DNA from: Paenibacillus glycanilyticus
GTDB lineage: Bacteria; Bacillota; Bacilli; Paenibacillales; Paenibacillaceae
DNA: 64,000 bases
Direction: 5' to 3'
NCBI RefSeq assembly: GCF_030161375.1
Contig: NZ_BSSQ01000019.1
Location: 248,001-312,000, forward strand
A program made the translations under genes and the position numbers. Under the pieces are notes generated by a model, which ran no database searches, was not told where the DNA came from, and saw only the letters and a list, made by a program, of their open reading frames with translations. Of the stretch, positions 16,220 through 24,790 are shown in pieces (the first letter of the stretch is position 1; each line of letters starts with the position of its first letter).

Positions 16220-17521
16220 TTGACCGATAAGAAGAACCATTTGGTGATTTCAGGCGATGAGCTAGACAGAAGTATCATTGAACAATTTAAACAAGGCGTT
16301 AGCGGCAACGACCCGGAAGCTGTAGAGCGATTACTGCAACTGCATCCGTTGCTGGCCGTTAAGATCGATGAACCTTGGTTTGCTTTTGATACGCCTGCAA
16401 TTGTAAGTGCTGCAAATAGGGGAGACCGGAAGATGGTTGACGTATTGCTGGAGTACGGGGCGAATATCAATGCCAAGAGCAGCTGGTGGGCGGGAGGCTT
16501 CGGCGTCCTGCACCATGATCATTACGACTTATCCCGTTATCTTATCGAAAGGGGAGCCATTGTGGATCCGCATGCTGCGGCTGCGCTGGGAATGCTGGAT
16601 ATTCTTCAGTTAATGGTAGAAGAGGAACCGGACATCGTCAATCTGCGTGGACCTGATGGACAGGTTCCTTTGCATTATGCCGGTTCTCAGGAGATCATCG
16701 ATTTCCTGCTGAATCACGGTGCCGATATTGATAAGCGAGATATAGACCACAACGGTACTCCCGCTCAATATGCCGTGAACAACCTGGAGCGGTGCAGGCT
16801 TCTCGTGCAACGCGGTGCGCAAACGGATATGTTTATGGCGTGTAAGCTAGGGGATATCGAGCTTGTCCGCCGTATGTTGAAGGAAGATCCGAACTCGTTG
16901 CAGGTACAGGTCGGGAAAGGAGATTTCACCGCTCCAGGCGGTCATATTTATGAATACAATATCGGCAGAGCTATGAGACCACTCTATTACGCGGAGCGGC
17001 TAGGTCATGAAGAAATGACAGAACTTATGTTGTCCTACAGTTCTGATGAGCAGAGATTGCTGCTTGCCTGTATGCGGGCAGATCGAGAAGCCGTCGATAG
17101 TATATTGAAGGAACATCCGGGTATTGTCCAATCTCTTCAGCCGGAAGAGCAGAGTATCATTTCGGATGCGGCATGGAATAATCATACGGAAGCCGTTCAA
17201 CTCATGCTTGAAGTTGGCTTTCTTGTCGATGCTCGCCGAAGCGAACGTTCTGCGACAGCCCTTCATCATGCCGCGGGACAAGGCAATGATAAGATTGTCC
17301 GGCTGCTCATAGAACATGGCGCCTCCCAGGATGTTCTAAATGAATTTGGAGCAACTCCACTGAACAGTTGTATATGGGGATCGCTACATATTCTAAATCC
17401 TGAAGGGAATTATGCCGAGGTTGCGGAAAGCCTCGTCCAAGCAGGAGCTAAACCTCCAACTCAAGCAGCAGGTAGCGAGCATGTGAAACAGGTTCTTATT
17501 CGTCATGGAGCATCGAAGTAA
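16220..17521 (+). CDS. Ankyrin-repeat protein
   Basis: Cytoplasmic protein of 433 residues built almost entirely from ankyrin repeats, a helix-turn-helix-loop scaffold for protein binding. Repeat signatures recur, for example DVLLEYGANINAKS near residue 75, PLHYAGSQEIIDFLLNHGAD near 150 and TALHHAAGQGNDKIVRLLIEHGAS near 345; intervening repeats are degenerate. No signal peptide, membrane helix or attached catalytic domain is visible. Translation starts at TTG 16220 behind AGGAGGAA. A NIPSNAP-domain gene follows at 34 bases with its own ribosome site, so the two are probably co-transcribed. The binding partner is unknown. Confidence 0.9.
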   Translation: MTDKKNHLVISGDELDRSIIEQFKQGVSGNDPEAVERLLQLHPLLAVKIDEPWFAFDTPAIVSAANRGDRKMVDVLLEYGANINAKSSWWAGGFGVLHHDHYDLSRYLIERGAIVDPHAAAALGMLDILQLMVEEEPDIVNLRGPDGQVPLHYAGSQEIIDFLLNHGADIDKRDIDHNGTPAQYAVNNLERCRLLVQRGAQTDMFMACKLGDIELVRRMLKEDPNSLQVQVGKGDFTAPGGHIYEYNIGRAMRPLYYAERLGHEEMTELMLSYSSDEQRLLLACMRADREAVDSILKEHPGIVQSLQPEEQSIISDAAWNNHTEAVQLMLEVGFLVDARRSERSATALHHAAGQGNDKIVRLLIEHGASQDVLNEFGATPLNSCIWGSLHILNPEGNYAEVAESLVQAGAKPPTQAAGSEHVKQVLIRHGASK

Positions 17522-17555
17522 AGCAACAATTAGATTCGTTTAGGGAGGAAATAAC

Positions 17556-17876
17556 ATGGTATACGAGTTGCGAATCTATACGATTTACAAAGGTCGAATG
17601 GACGCCATTCAAAACAGATTTAATGAGCATACTTTAAAAATTTTTGCCAGACTTGGAATGAAGGTCGTGAATTTCTGGATCGATGCAACAGGCCAAAACA
17701 AACTGTATTATGTGATGGAATTTCAGGATATGGCGCAGCGCCAAAGGTTATGGGAGCAGTTTAAGAAAGACAGCGAATGGATTCAAGTAAAGCGCGATTC
17801 GGAAGAAAACGGAGGGCTCATAGTCGAAAAAATCGAAGAATATTTTATGAATCAAGCTGAATTTTTCAAGGACTGA
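17556..17876 (+). CDS. NIPSNAP-family protein
   Basis: Small single-domain protein (106 residues) of the NIPSNAP family, a dimeric alpha/beta barrel fold. The N-terminal VYELRIYTIYKGRMDAIQNRF strand-helix and the middle LYYVMEFQDMAQRQRLWEQF are characteristic. Starts at ATG 17556 after GGAGGAAATAAC. Family members are variously tied to oxygenase or vesicle functions, but bacterial ones have no settled role. It probably shares a transcript with the ankyrin gene. Confidence 0.85.
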   Translation: MVYELRIYTIYKGRMDAIQNRFNEHTLKIFARLGMKVVNFWIDATGQNKLYYVMEFQDMAQRQRLWEQFKKDSEWIQVKRDSEENGGLIVEKIEEYFMNQAEFFKD

Positions 17877-17925
17877 AGCGAGTAGAGCAGCGCCATAACA
17901 AGATGGCAGCAATGACTAGGCGACA

Positions 17926-17957
17926 TAAAAAATCCCCCTTAGCCACTAAGGGGGATT
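17926..17957 (-). terminator. Intrinsic terminator of the cell-wall amidase gene
   Basis: AATCCCCCTTA (17931-17941) pairs with TAAGGGGGATT (17947-17957) across a 5-base loop. The A-run on the plus strand (17926-17932) gives the U-tract on the minus strand, so it mainly serves the leftward gene; it may also help end the rightward one. Confidence 0.85.
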
Positions 17958-17971
17958 AACGAAACAATCCA

Positions 17972-19075
17972 TTACTTGCTGAAGTAATCCTCCAGTCCAT
18001 TCGCAATGGCTTTGGCTGCTTTTCTCTGGTAGTCGGAGGCGCGGACGATGGATTCATCTTTTGCGTTGGACAAGAAACCGAGTTCTATGAGTGAGGATAC
18101 GGTATCATTTTCCCTCAAAACGTGAAAATTGCCGTATGAAATCCCATTGCTCTTCAAGCCGATGCCGTCCGCAAGCCTGTTTTCAATCGCGCGGGCCAAT
18201 GGCTGATCTTTTGAATCCGAATAATAGAAGGTAAGTATGCCGGAAGTGTTTTTCTCCGAAGAGTTATAATGGATGCTGACGAATGCGTCCGCGCCGGCGG
18301 ATTCGCTTATTTTGACCCTATCGGCAAGCTTTGGCTTCTCTTCATTGCTCGTTCTTGTCATGATGACGCGCGCTCCGCGGCTTAGAAGCTCATCCTCTAA
18401 GTAGGAGGAAGTGCTCAAATTAAGATTTTTCTCAAGCGTTTCATATGTAGTTCCTATCATTCCGGGATCGTCTCCGCCGTGACCGGGGTCGATGACGATT
18501 ACTCTCCCCTTAAGGCTCTTCGATTGCCCCGATGAAACCACCGCCGTATGTGTTTCGCCTGTCTCGATATAACGATCCGATACCCAGCCGAGTTGCTTAT
18601 CTTGAGTTTGGACCCGTGCCCATCCATCCAGGTTGTCTATTACCGTAACAATTTCACCCTTTGATAGAAATCCCAGAATCTTATGATCTAATCCGGCACC
18701 TGCCCTTAACCTAAGCATATCGGTTAACACAGTCGCCCTGTTGGCTGTACTGGCCGATACGTTGTCATGTTGAACAGTCGCCGATGCCGTAACGACATTA
18801 CCATCGACTTTCTTCATATATTGTCCTGCCGCCCAACCGGAGACGCGGTCCGACTTGATGCGCAGCCAACCATACTCTTCAGCAGAAACGGTGACAATGT
18901 CGCCTTTCTTTAAACCGCCTACGAGCAACGATTCGAGCGATGGTTCACTGCGGACATTCAATGAGTCGGCATATACCTTGGCCGTATAACTACCGCTTGC
19001 TTCCGCAGGGTTTGGTATAGAACCAAAAATACTAATCCCACAGAGCAAAATTGTCAGGTATACAATTTTGTTCAT
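17972..19075 (-). CDS. N-acetylmuramoyl-L-alanine amidase with SH3b domains
   Basis: Secreted cell-wall hydrolase that cuts the amide bond between MurNAc and the stem peptide. A signal peptide (about residues 1-26) leads into two SH3b wall-binding domains (about 30-85 and 105-175, with VRSEP, GWAAGQYMKK and GWVSDRYIE segments) and a C-terminal Amidase_3 domain (about 190-365) with zinc ligands in IDPGHGGDD, TLEKNLNL and SIHYNSS and the catalytic Glu in IELGFLSN. The frame is open from 19114, but ATG 19075 has AAGGAG 7-8 bases upstream and gives a correct signal peptide. It is a single gene with its own terminator; a lysis or daughter-cell-separation role is inferred. Confidence 0.92.
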   Translation of the reverse strand: MNKIVYLTILLCGISIFGSIPNPAEASGSYTAKVYADSLNVRSEPSLESLLVGGLKKGDIVTVSAEEYGWLRIKSDRVSGWAAGQYMKKVDGNVVTASATVQHDNVSASTANRATVLTDMLRLRAGAGLDHKILGFLSKGEIVTVIDNLDGWARVQTQDKQLGWVSDRYIETGETHTAVVSSGQSKSLKGRVIVIDPGHGGDDPGMIGTTYETLEKNLNLSTSSYLEDELLSRGARVIMTRTSNEEKPKLADRVKISESAGADAFVSIHYNSSEKNTSGILTFYYSDSKDQPLARAIENRLADGIGLKSNGISYGNFHVLRENDTVSSLIELGFLSNAKDESIVRASDYQRKAAKAIANGLEDYFSK

Positions 19076-19248
19076 ATAAGTCTCCTTCATATTCATAGGA
19101 TGTGTTTGGTTCACTATTATAGCTGAAATTGCTAGATTTGTGCAGACCTATATAAAGTAGGCTAATTGGCTATTTAGGCCCATTCCATAGCATTCAATAA
19201 GTCCGATAGAATAGGTTTAAATGGAGGAACAAAGGAGAAGATTACGTT

Positions 19249-20259
19249 TTGGAAAAAAGAAGCATGCGCAGCAGCAAACATGCCAAAGGCAGACAGGTCA
19301 CCTTAAAACAAACCATTCTCATCATCTATTTGGCGATAATGATCATGCTCATTGGCATTGGCGGAGTTTTGTACAACAAATATTCGAATAAAGTGGATTC
19401 TAACCTTCCGCTAGCTACCGGGGATGCGGAGCAATCGGAGTCCCTTAATAATGGGAATGGCGGAAACGAACCATTGTCAGATGACCCCATGGCCACCGGA
19501 AACGTTGACAGCGATGAGGAACAAGTACCTACACAGGATTACGATGATGTGACAGAAGAACCTGCTCCTTCCGCATCTAACACACCGGTCAGTGAAAGCG
19601 ATAAACAGACGGAGAATCCTAAGCCTGCACAGACAGAAAAACCTTTGCAATCAACGGAAGCCCTTACTAAAACGAAGAAGCTTTCAACCACCTATGTGGT
19701 CCAAAAAGGCGACACGCTACGCTTGATATCCCAGAAGTTCTATCAATCTAAGGATTATTACTCGCTCATTGCAGAGCATAACCATATCTTGCTTATTAAT
19801 GATATGAAAGTTGGAGATACGCTTAAGATTCCTGCCTTGTCATCAACAACCAGCTCAATAGATATCGGCCAGCAAGGAACCAAAGACTATTCGAAAATAC
19901 ATTTGCCCGCTACCTATCTGGTCCGAGCAGGCGATACGCTGTCAGAAGTTTCGAGAATGTTCTACAAATCGGCGGGATATGTGGATGCTATCGCGAAAGA
20001 AAACAAGCTTGATAAAAATGCAGGATTGAAAGCAGGTACCAACCTCGTCATTCCTTCCCTGAAAAACGACAGGCCTGATGAAGAAAATGGGGCAGTAGGA
20101 TCATCCATTCATACCGTAAAGAGCGGCGAGACGCTCTACAGCATCTCCAAAATCTATTATGGCTCCGACAACTATGTGATGGTTATCGCGAAATACAATC
20201 ACATTGTAAATATTAACGATGTGAAAGCCGGGACGGTGCTGAAAATTCCAAAGGCTTAG
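19249..20259 (+). CDS. Membrane-anchored protein with three LysM domains
   Basis: Type II membrane protein: basic N-terminus, one hydrophobic helix (about residues 24-46), an acidic low-complexity linker (about 55-145), then three LysM peptidoglycan-binding repeats at about 148-194 (YVVQKGDTLRLIS), 222-268 (YLVRAGDTLSEVS) and 287-334 (HTVKSGETLYSIS). No catalytic domain is attached, so it may tether a wall-acting partner or sense the wall. It starts at TTG 19249 behind AAAGGAGAAG, divergent from the amidase gene with a 173-base shared upstream region. Confidence 0.88.
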   Translation: MEKRSMRSSKHAKGRQVTLKQTILIIYLAIMIMLIGIGGVLYNKYSNKVDSNLPLATGDAEQSESLNNGNGGNEPLSDDPMATGNVDSDEEQVPTQDYDDVTEEPAPSASNTPVSESDKQTENPKPAQTEKPLQSTEALTKTKKLSTTYVVQKGDTLRLISQKFYQSKDYYSLIAEHNHILLINDMKVGDTLKIPALSSTTSSIDIGQQGTKDYSKIHLPATYLVRAGDTLSEVSRMFYKSAGYVDAIAKENKLDKNAGLKAGTNLVIPSLKNDRPDEENGAVGSSIHTVKSGETLYSISKIYYGSDNYVMVIAKYNHIVNINDVKAGTVLKIPKA

Positions 20260-20273
20260 GTCGCATTGAATAC

Positions 20274-20332
20274 AACAGAGCAGCAGCAGTCTAGGACTTT
20301 ATTTTCAAGTCCATGACTGCTGCTGCTCTGTT
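20274..20332. terminator. Bidirectional terminator between the LysM gene and the AraC gene
   Basis: A perfect 18-bp stem (20274-20291 with 20315-20332) topped by an inner GGACTT/AAGTCC stem (20294-20299 with 20307-20312), located between convergent genes. Confidence 0.85.
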
Positions 20333-20349
20333 TCTATAGGTGGTCGAAT

Positions 20350-21258
20350 TCACTTGAGCAGAGAAACTTGGCTTTGCTTCGCGTAATGTTTGGGCAGGAC
20401 GCCGACCTTCTTTTTGAACATGCGAAGGAAGCCGGAATAATCGTTAAATCCCGCATCCATGCTGGCCTCTGTAACGCTGCGCCCTTCTCTTAGCAGGGTT
20501 TTGGCCAATGCGATGCGCTTGTAGATAATATACTCGTGAATCGTGCTTCCGGTATGCTTTTTGAACAGCCTGCTTAGATGGTATTTGCTAATGTAAAACA
20601 GGCTTTCGAGACGTTCCAGCGACAAATCCTCGGCCAGATGCTGATCGAGATAGGTCAGAATAGGAGCTAGCTTCGGCGGCAAATCCATGCCACTGTTCTT
20701 GTCCTGATTCTCTTGATTCCGATTGTAGCTGCGTTGAATCGCAACTAGAATTTCGAGCAGGCAACCTAGCTTTAGGACTGGGGATTCTGGACGAGGATGC
20801 TTTGTAAAGTCGTTATACTTGGCAAACAGCTCAGCGAGCTGCGATTTCTCCTGTTCGTTCAGCGCGATTTTGTTATGCTCGCCGATCGGGCGGTTATAGA
20901 AGCATTGAAGCAACTGCAGTTGCTCCGTCTGAAATAAGGCGATAAGCGCCGGGTTGAATTCAATGGTTACGCGCTCATAAAGCGAATCTGACAGGAGAGC
21001 AGGCTTATGGATTTCATGCTCGTTCGTAATGATCAGATCGCCGATCTGAAGAGGATAAACGGCTTTATCGACAAAATAGTTTACATCGCCCCGGATCAGA
21101 AAGAAGATTTCGCAGCCTTGATGCAGATGGAAATGGATACTGAACGGCGGTGTCCGGACCGCGTGCAGAAAATGAACATGCTCGTCGAACTGGGCGATAT
21201 ACTCATTGATCAAACGGAATCTCCCCTTGTTATTTTGAGCAATATTATCCACTTTCAT
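20350..21258 (-). CDS. AraC-family transcriptional regulator (cupin sensor)
   Basis: Regulator with an N-terminal cupin-type sugar-sensing domain (about residues 35-95, HFHLHQGCEIFFLIRGDVNYF) and a C-terminal pair of AraC helix-turn-helix motifs (about 205-300; YISKYHLSRLFKKHTG and EASMDAGFNDYSGFLRMFKK). The frame is open to 21357, but translation more likely begins at the ATG at 21258, leaving 115 bases between it and the divergent oxidoreductase; no strong ribosome site decides this. The divergent layout suggests it activates the Gfo/Idh/MocA-isomerase operon in response to its sugar substrate. Confidence 0.88.
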   Translation of the reverse strand: MKVDNIAQNNKGRFRLINEYIAQFDEHVHFLHAVRTPPFSIHFHLHQGCEIFFLIRGDVNYFVDKAVYPLQIGDLIITNEHEIHKPALLSDSLYERVTIEFNPALIALFQTEQLQLLQCFYNRPIGEHNKIALNEQEKSQLAELFAKYNDFTKHPRPESPVLKLGCLLEILVAIQRSYNRNQENQDKNSGMDLPPKLAPILTYLDQHLAEDLSLERLESLFYISKYHLSRLFKKHTGSTIHEYIIYKRIALAKTLLREGRSVTEASMDAGFNDYSGFLRMFKKKVGVLPKHYAKQSQVSLLK

Positions 21259-21373
21259 GGCAATTTCGTCAAGGAAGTTGTAATTGATATGCGATAGGAT
21301 GGGAGTAGGGTTGGTTCCAATCCATTCGATAAATACAGCGAATTCATTAAACCGCAATCAGGAGGTTCACCTT

Positions 21374-22567
21374 ATGAGCGATCGTATCATTACATTCGGA
21401 CTTGTCGGAATCGGCAGCATCGGAGCGCATCATGTGAATTATTTACGCAAGATGGATCATGTAAAACTCGTCGCTGTCTGCGACACGAACAAAGAGATCG
21501 CGGATTCCACGGCGAAAGACTGCGGGGCTTCAGCGTATTACGATGCCGTCGATATGCTGGACCACGCAAAAATCGATGTTGTAATCGTCGCCGTTCCGCA
21601 TTATGATCATCCCTTCATTGCGATAGAAGCGTTCAAACGGGGCATTCATGTGATGTGTGAAAAGCCGATCGCAGTGCATGTCAATGCCGCGAAGGAAATG
21701 ATTCAAGCATACGAAGCTGCCAAATTACATCATCCAGACCTGCAATTTGCCATTATGTTTCAAGAGCGGACACTCCCTTATTACGCCAAACTCAAAGAAA
21801 TCATGGAAAGCGGTTTGCTCGGCAAGCTTACACGCGCGACATGGATACATACGAAGTGGTTTCGATCCCAAGCGTATTACGATAGCGGAGGCTGGCGCGC
21901 GACTTGGGCAGGTGAAGGCGGCGGTATCTTGACGAACCAATGTCCGCATACGCTTGATATGTACCAATGGCTGTTTGGACTGCCGGAATTGATTTCAGGC
22001 CATGCGCATATTGGCAAATATCATGATATTGAGGTCGAGGATGAAGTCACGGCGTATTTCGAGCATCCCGGGGGCATGGTAGGGCATCTCATCGTAACGA
22101 CAGCGGAGCTGCCGGGCACGAACAGAATGGAAATCGTCGGCGATTTGGGAAAATTGATACTGGAAAACGGCAAATTGCTGCATTACCGATATCCGCAATC
22201 GATGCACGAATTTACAAGAGATACGGATCAGCGTTTTGCCGAATGGGACATTACCCCGGAAGAAATATTCGTCCATGCCGATGCGCCGAATGGCCATCAT
22301 ATCGTGACGGAACGCTTGATACAGCGTTTGCTCGGCCAGCAGGTCGACTTGATTGCAGAAGGTCCAGAAGGGCTTGGTTCACTGACATTGGCGAACGGCA
22401 TCATGTTGTCTTCGTTTCAGAAGCGTCCCATTACGGTGCCAATCGACGGGGATGCATTCCAAGCGGAGCTAGAAGAACGCATCCGCACCTCGAGCTATGT
22501 GAAGAAAGCTGTCCGTTCGCGAGCTTCGAGCGAAGACATGTCCGCATCCTTTGGAACGACTAAATAA
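21374..22567 (+). CDS. Gfo/Idh/MocA-family oxidoreductase
   Basis: NAD(P)-dependent dehydrogenase for sugars, inositols or related polyols. The Rossmann GLVGIGSIGAHH motif lies at residues 9-20, the EKPIA motif with the family Lys at about 95-99, and the C-terminal beta-sheet substrate domain carries GGGILTNQCPHTLD with a probable catalytic His near 190. The frame is open from 21284, but ATG 21374 follows AGGAGGTTCACCTT and is clearly the start. A sugar-phosphate-isomerase-like gene begins 22 bases after its stop, so both act in one pathway under the divergent AraC regulator. Substrate unknown. Confidence 0.93.
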   Translation: MSDRIITFGLVGIGSIGAHHVNYLRKMDHVKLVAVCDTNKEIADSTAKDCGASAYYDAVDMLDHAKIDVVIVAVPHYDHPFIAIEAFKRGIHVMCEKPIAVHVNAAKEMIQAYEAAKLHHPDLQFAIMFQERTLPYYAKLKEIMESGLLGKLTRATWIHTKWFRSQAYYDSGGWRATWAGEGGGILTNQCPHTLDMYQWLFGLPELISGHAHIGKYHDIEVEDEVTAYFEHPGGMVGHLIVTTAELPGTNRMEIVGDLGKLILENGKLLHYRYPQSMHEFTRDTDQRFAEWDITPEEIFVHADAPNGHHIVTERLIQRLLGQQVDLIAEGPEGLGSLTLANGIMLSSFQKRPITVPIDGDAFQAELEERIRTSSYVKKAVRSRASSEDMSASFGTTK

Positions 22568-22589
22568 TTGGAATGGGGGGAGAGGAATC

Positions 22590-23417
22590 ATGGCACAAGT
22601 TAAATTGACCTGCTTCGCCGATGAAATCTCGCATGATCTTGAAGAACAGTTGGACGTTCTACAGCAAGAGGGGCTTTCCTATATAGAGCTGCGCGGTGTA
22701 TGGGGCAAAAATGTCCTTGATTTGACCGGCGAGGAGCTCAGGCAAATTCGTGCAATCACCGAAGCACGCGGCTTCGGCATCTCATCCATTGCGTCTCCTA
22801 TAGGTAAATATTCGCTCCAGGACGAGTTTGCGCCGCAAATCGAAAGCCTGCACAAAGCGATTGTAGCTGCGCATACGCTTGGCACCACATATATTCGACT
22901 CTTCTCTTATTATCTGCCGGAGAACAGTAGCTTGGATGATTGCCGGGATGAAGTGCTGAACCGGATGAAGCAATTGGCCACGATTGCCGAACAGAATCGA
23001 GTCATTCTAATTCTGGAGAATGACGATCACTTGTATGGCGCCACAGACGATCGCTGTCTCGATATCCTGCAGCACTGCGCTTCGGATTCGCTACGGCTCG
23101 CATTTGACCCAGGAAATTTCGTCATCAACCATGTCAAGCCGATGAGCGATGCCTATCCCAAATTGGAAACATACACGGCGTATATCCATGTCAAGGACGC
23201 GACAAGCGACCCAAGGCAGTTTGTTCCGGCGGGAGTGGGAGAGGGACAAATAGAAGAGTTGCTGCGTGCGCTCCGGGAACGCGGGTACGACGGATTCCTG
23301 TCCGTGGAGCCGCATCTCTCCAGTTACCTGCCGCATGCCAGCAATCCGAAACGTGTCGTGACTGCTGTTCGTGCACTGAAGCGGCTACTGGAGCATGCTG
23401 AGATGGCATGGGAATAG
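22590..23417 (+). CDS. Sugar phosphate isomerase/epimerase family protein (TIM barrel)
   Basis: AP-endonuclease-2-type TIM barrel typical of IolE/IolI and sugar epimerases (275 residues). Metal-ligand segments are visible: LILENDDH (Glu, about residue 146), LAFDPGNFV (Asp, about 175), YIHVKDA (His, about 203) and LSVEPHL (Glu, about 240). The frame opens at 22551, overlapping the upstream gene, but ATG 22590 has GGGGGGAGAGG upstream. Partner of the preceding oxidoreductase; the pair could oxidise then isomerise or dehydrate an inositol- or hexose-like substrate. Confidence 0.9.
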   Translation: MAQVKLTCFADEISHDLEEQLDVLQQEGLSYIELRGVWGKNVLDLTGEELRQIRAITEARGFGISSIASPIGKYSLQDEFAPQIESLHKAIVAAHTLGTTYIRLFSYYLPENSSLDDCRDEVLNRMKQLATIAEQNRVILILENDDHLYGATDDRCLDILQHCASDSLRLAFDPGNFVINHVKPMSDAYPKLETYTAYIHVKDATSDPRQFVPAGVGEGQIEELLRALRERGYDGFLSVEPHLSSYLPHASNPKRVVTAVRALKRLLEHAEMAWE

Positions 23418-23462
23418 AGGTCTAAGGACTCTTTCGGACGAGAAGAATATAGTAACATATGT

Positions 23463-23487
23463 AAGCCGCATAAATTGCGGCTTTTTA
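23463..23487 (+). terminator. Intrinsic terminator after the isomerase gene
   Basis: AAGCCGCA (23463-23470) pairs with TGCGGCTT (23476-23483) across a 5-base loop, followed by a T-rich tail. Confidence 0.88.
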
Positions 23488-23502
23488 TGATTAGTAGGTA
23501 GG

Positions 23503-23548
23503 AGGAGTGCTATAATTCTCATTGAGAATTGTAGTGCTTCTCTTTTTT
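23503..23548 (+). terminator. Second, long G-U-rich hairpin with T6 tail
   Basis: About 19 paired bases (23503-23521 with 23523-23541) use several G-U pairs that would be A-C mismatches on the other strand, so the structure is meaningful only as plus-strand RNA. It ends in T6 (23543-23548), only 20 bases beyond the previous terminator. It may be a back-up terminator or an attenuator for the small gene at 23748. Apart from these two hairpins the 330-base gap 23418-23747 shows nothing I can name. Confidence 0.5.
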
Positions 23549-23747
23549 AGATAGCTTAAGAGCGATCTGTGTCTGTTGAAGTAAATACATCTTTTGCTGG
23601 TCGAAGTTGCAAAATTCCCATCAAAGCAGCGTATATCGTGGTTTTGATATTTAACAGGAAAATTTTTGTACGTATTCGTGAACGAATATAGAAGACTTGT
23701 CAGGTGCAAAGATATTATAATAAAGTTTCAAGATATTAAGCGAGGGC

Positions 23748-24008
23748 GTGACGAACGTGGCAAAAAAGAAAGTACCGAAGAGACCTACCAGAGACGAATT
23801 CGTTCTGGAGGAGATAGGAAATCAGCTGGTGGAGGCTTTTCAGGAGGAATCCGTGATTCTGTTGACCGTTTGGGGAAGAGAAGAGAGCGTACGGGGACAA
23901 ATCGTAGCGATGGATTCCAGAACAGGCAAGGTCCATGTGAATACGGCAGACGGGTTGGATAAGGTTCCTTTCATGGATATTATGAACATGAATTATCCAA
24001 GGGATTGA
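23748..24008 (+). CDS. YolD-like small protein
   Basis: Protein of 86 residues (83 if GTG 23757 is the start). Basic N-terminus (AKKKVPKRPTRDE), then a helix and a small beta-barrel-like region with GQIVAMDSRTGKVHV and a closing VPFMDIMNMNYP that resemble the C-terminal half of YolD-family proteins. In Bacillus, YolD is often beside a Y-family DNA polymerase (UvrX), but no such neighbour is present here. GAGGGCG upstream provides a modest ribosome site. The family call is tentative. Confidence 0.6.
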   Translation: MTNVAKKKVPKRPTRDEFVLEEIGNQLVEAFQEESVILLTVWGREESVRGQIVAMDSRTGKVHVNTADGLDKVPFMDIMNMNYPRD

Positions 24009-24064
24009 GTTAGGTCTGCCAGGCATCTATAGATCCTATGAATTAGCAAAATAATATAAAAAAT

Positions 24065-24104
24065 AAAAAGCAAAAGGCGATATTGATTGCCTATTGCTTT
24101 TTTT
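24065..24104. terminator. Bidirectional terminator between the YolD-like gene and msrA
   Basis: AAAAAGCAA (24065-24073) pairs with TTGCTTTTT (24094-24102), with an inner GGC/GCC pairing, between convergent genes; T-rich on both strands. Confidence 0.8.
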
Positions 24105-24109
24105 GTGCC

Positions 24110-24634
24110 TTAATTATTGCTCCAATATTTTTCAATAATAGCTTCTCTACCTGAATAAATACGGGATTCTTTATAATGTTCAGGGTTCTTCTTATGATAA
24201 CCTTGATGATATTCTTCAGCCGGATAGAATACCGATGCTTCCTCAATTGCCGTTACAACCGGGTTATCGAAGCGTCCGCTATTGGCTAGATCTTCACGCG
24301 ACTTGAGTGCCAATGTTTTTTGTTCTTCATTATGATACAAGATAGCAGCACGGTATTGGCTTTTACGGTCATTTCCTTGGCCAATCGCATCTGTCGGATC
24401 GATCTGGGGCCAGTAAAGTTCTAATAACTTCTCATAAGGGAAAATGTCCGGATCAAAGGTAATTTGAACGACTTCCAGATGACCTGATTCACCTGTCAGT
24501 ACTTGCTCATAGGTCGGATTCTCAATATGTCCTCCCATATATCCGGATAAGATCCCGTGAATACCAGGTTGTTCCTCGAAGGGGCTTACCATACACCAGA
24601 AGCAACCCCCTGCAAAAGTTGCTTTTTGCAGCAT
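24110..24634 (-). CDS. msrA: Peptide methionine sulfoxide reductase MsrA
   Basis: Repairs oxidised proteins by reducing methionine-S-sulfoxide. The catalytic motif GGCFWC is at residues 9-14 with nucleophile Cys about 11; later signatures GYMGGH, the acidic GHLEVVQITFDP segment and the EYHQGYHKKNP segment are typical. Length 174 is normal for stand-alone MsrA, with no fused MsrB. Thioredoxin presumably recycles it. It stands alone, ending at a terminator shared with the convergent YolD-like gene; ATG start with GAGGAAT upstream. Confidence 0.96.
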   Translation of the reverse strand: MLQKATFAGGCFWCMVSPFEEQPGIHGILSGYMGGHIENPTYEQVLTGESGHLEVVQITFDPDIFPYEKLLELYWPQIDPTDAIGQGNDRKSQYRAAILYHNEEQKTLALKSREDLANSGRFDNPVVTAIEEASVFYPAEEYHQGYHKKNPEHYKESRIYSGREAIIEKYWSNN

Positions 24635-24790
24635 ATTTCATTCCTCTTTTCTAGTTAGATGTAGCTTCAAACGATGCTATTTAATTTCTAATAATAAGTG
24701 ATCATATTCTAAAACACAATTATATTTTGTTATATTCAATGATATCTAGATATAATTAGTTTTAATTCATCCACTAGCTCTTTACCGTCG

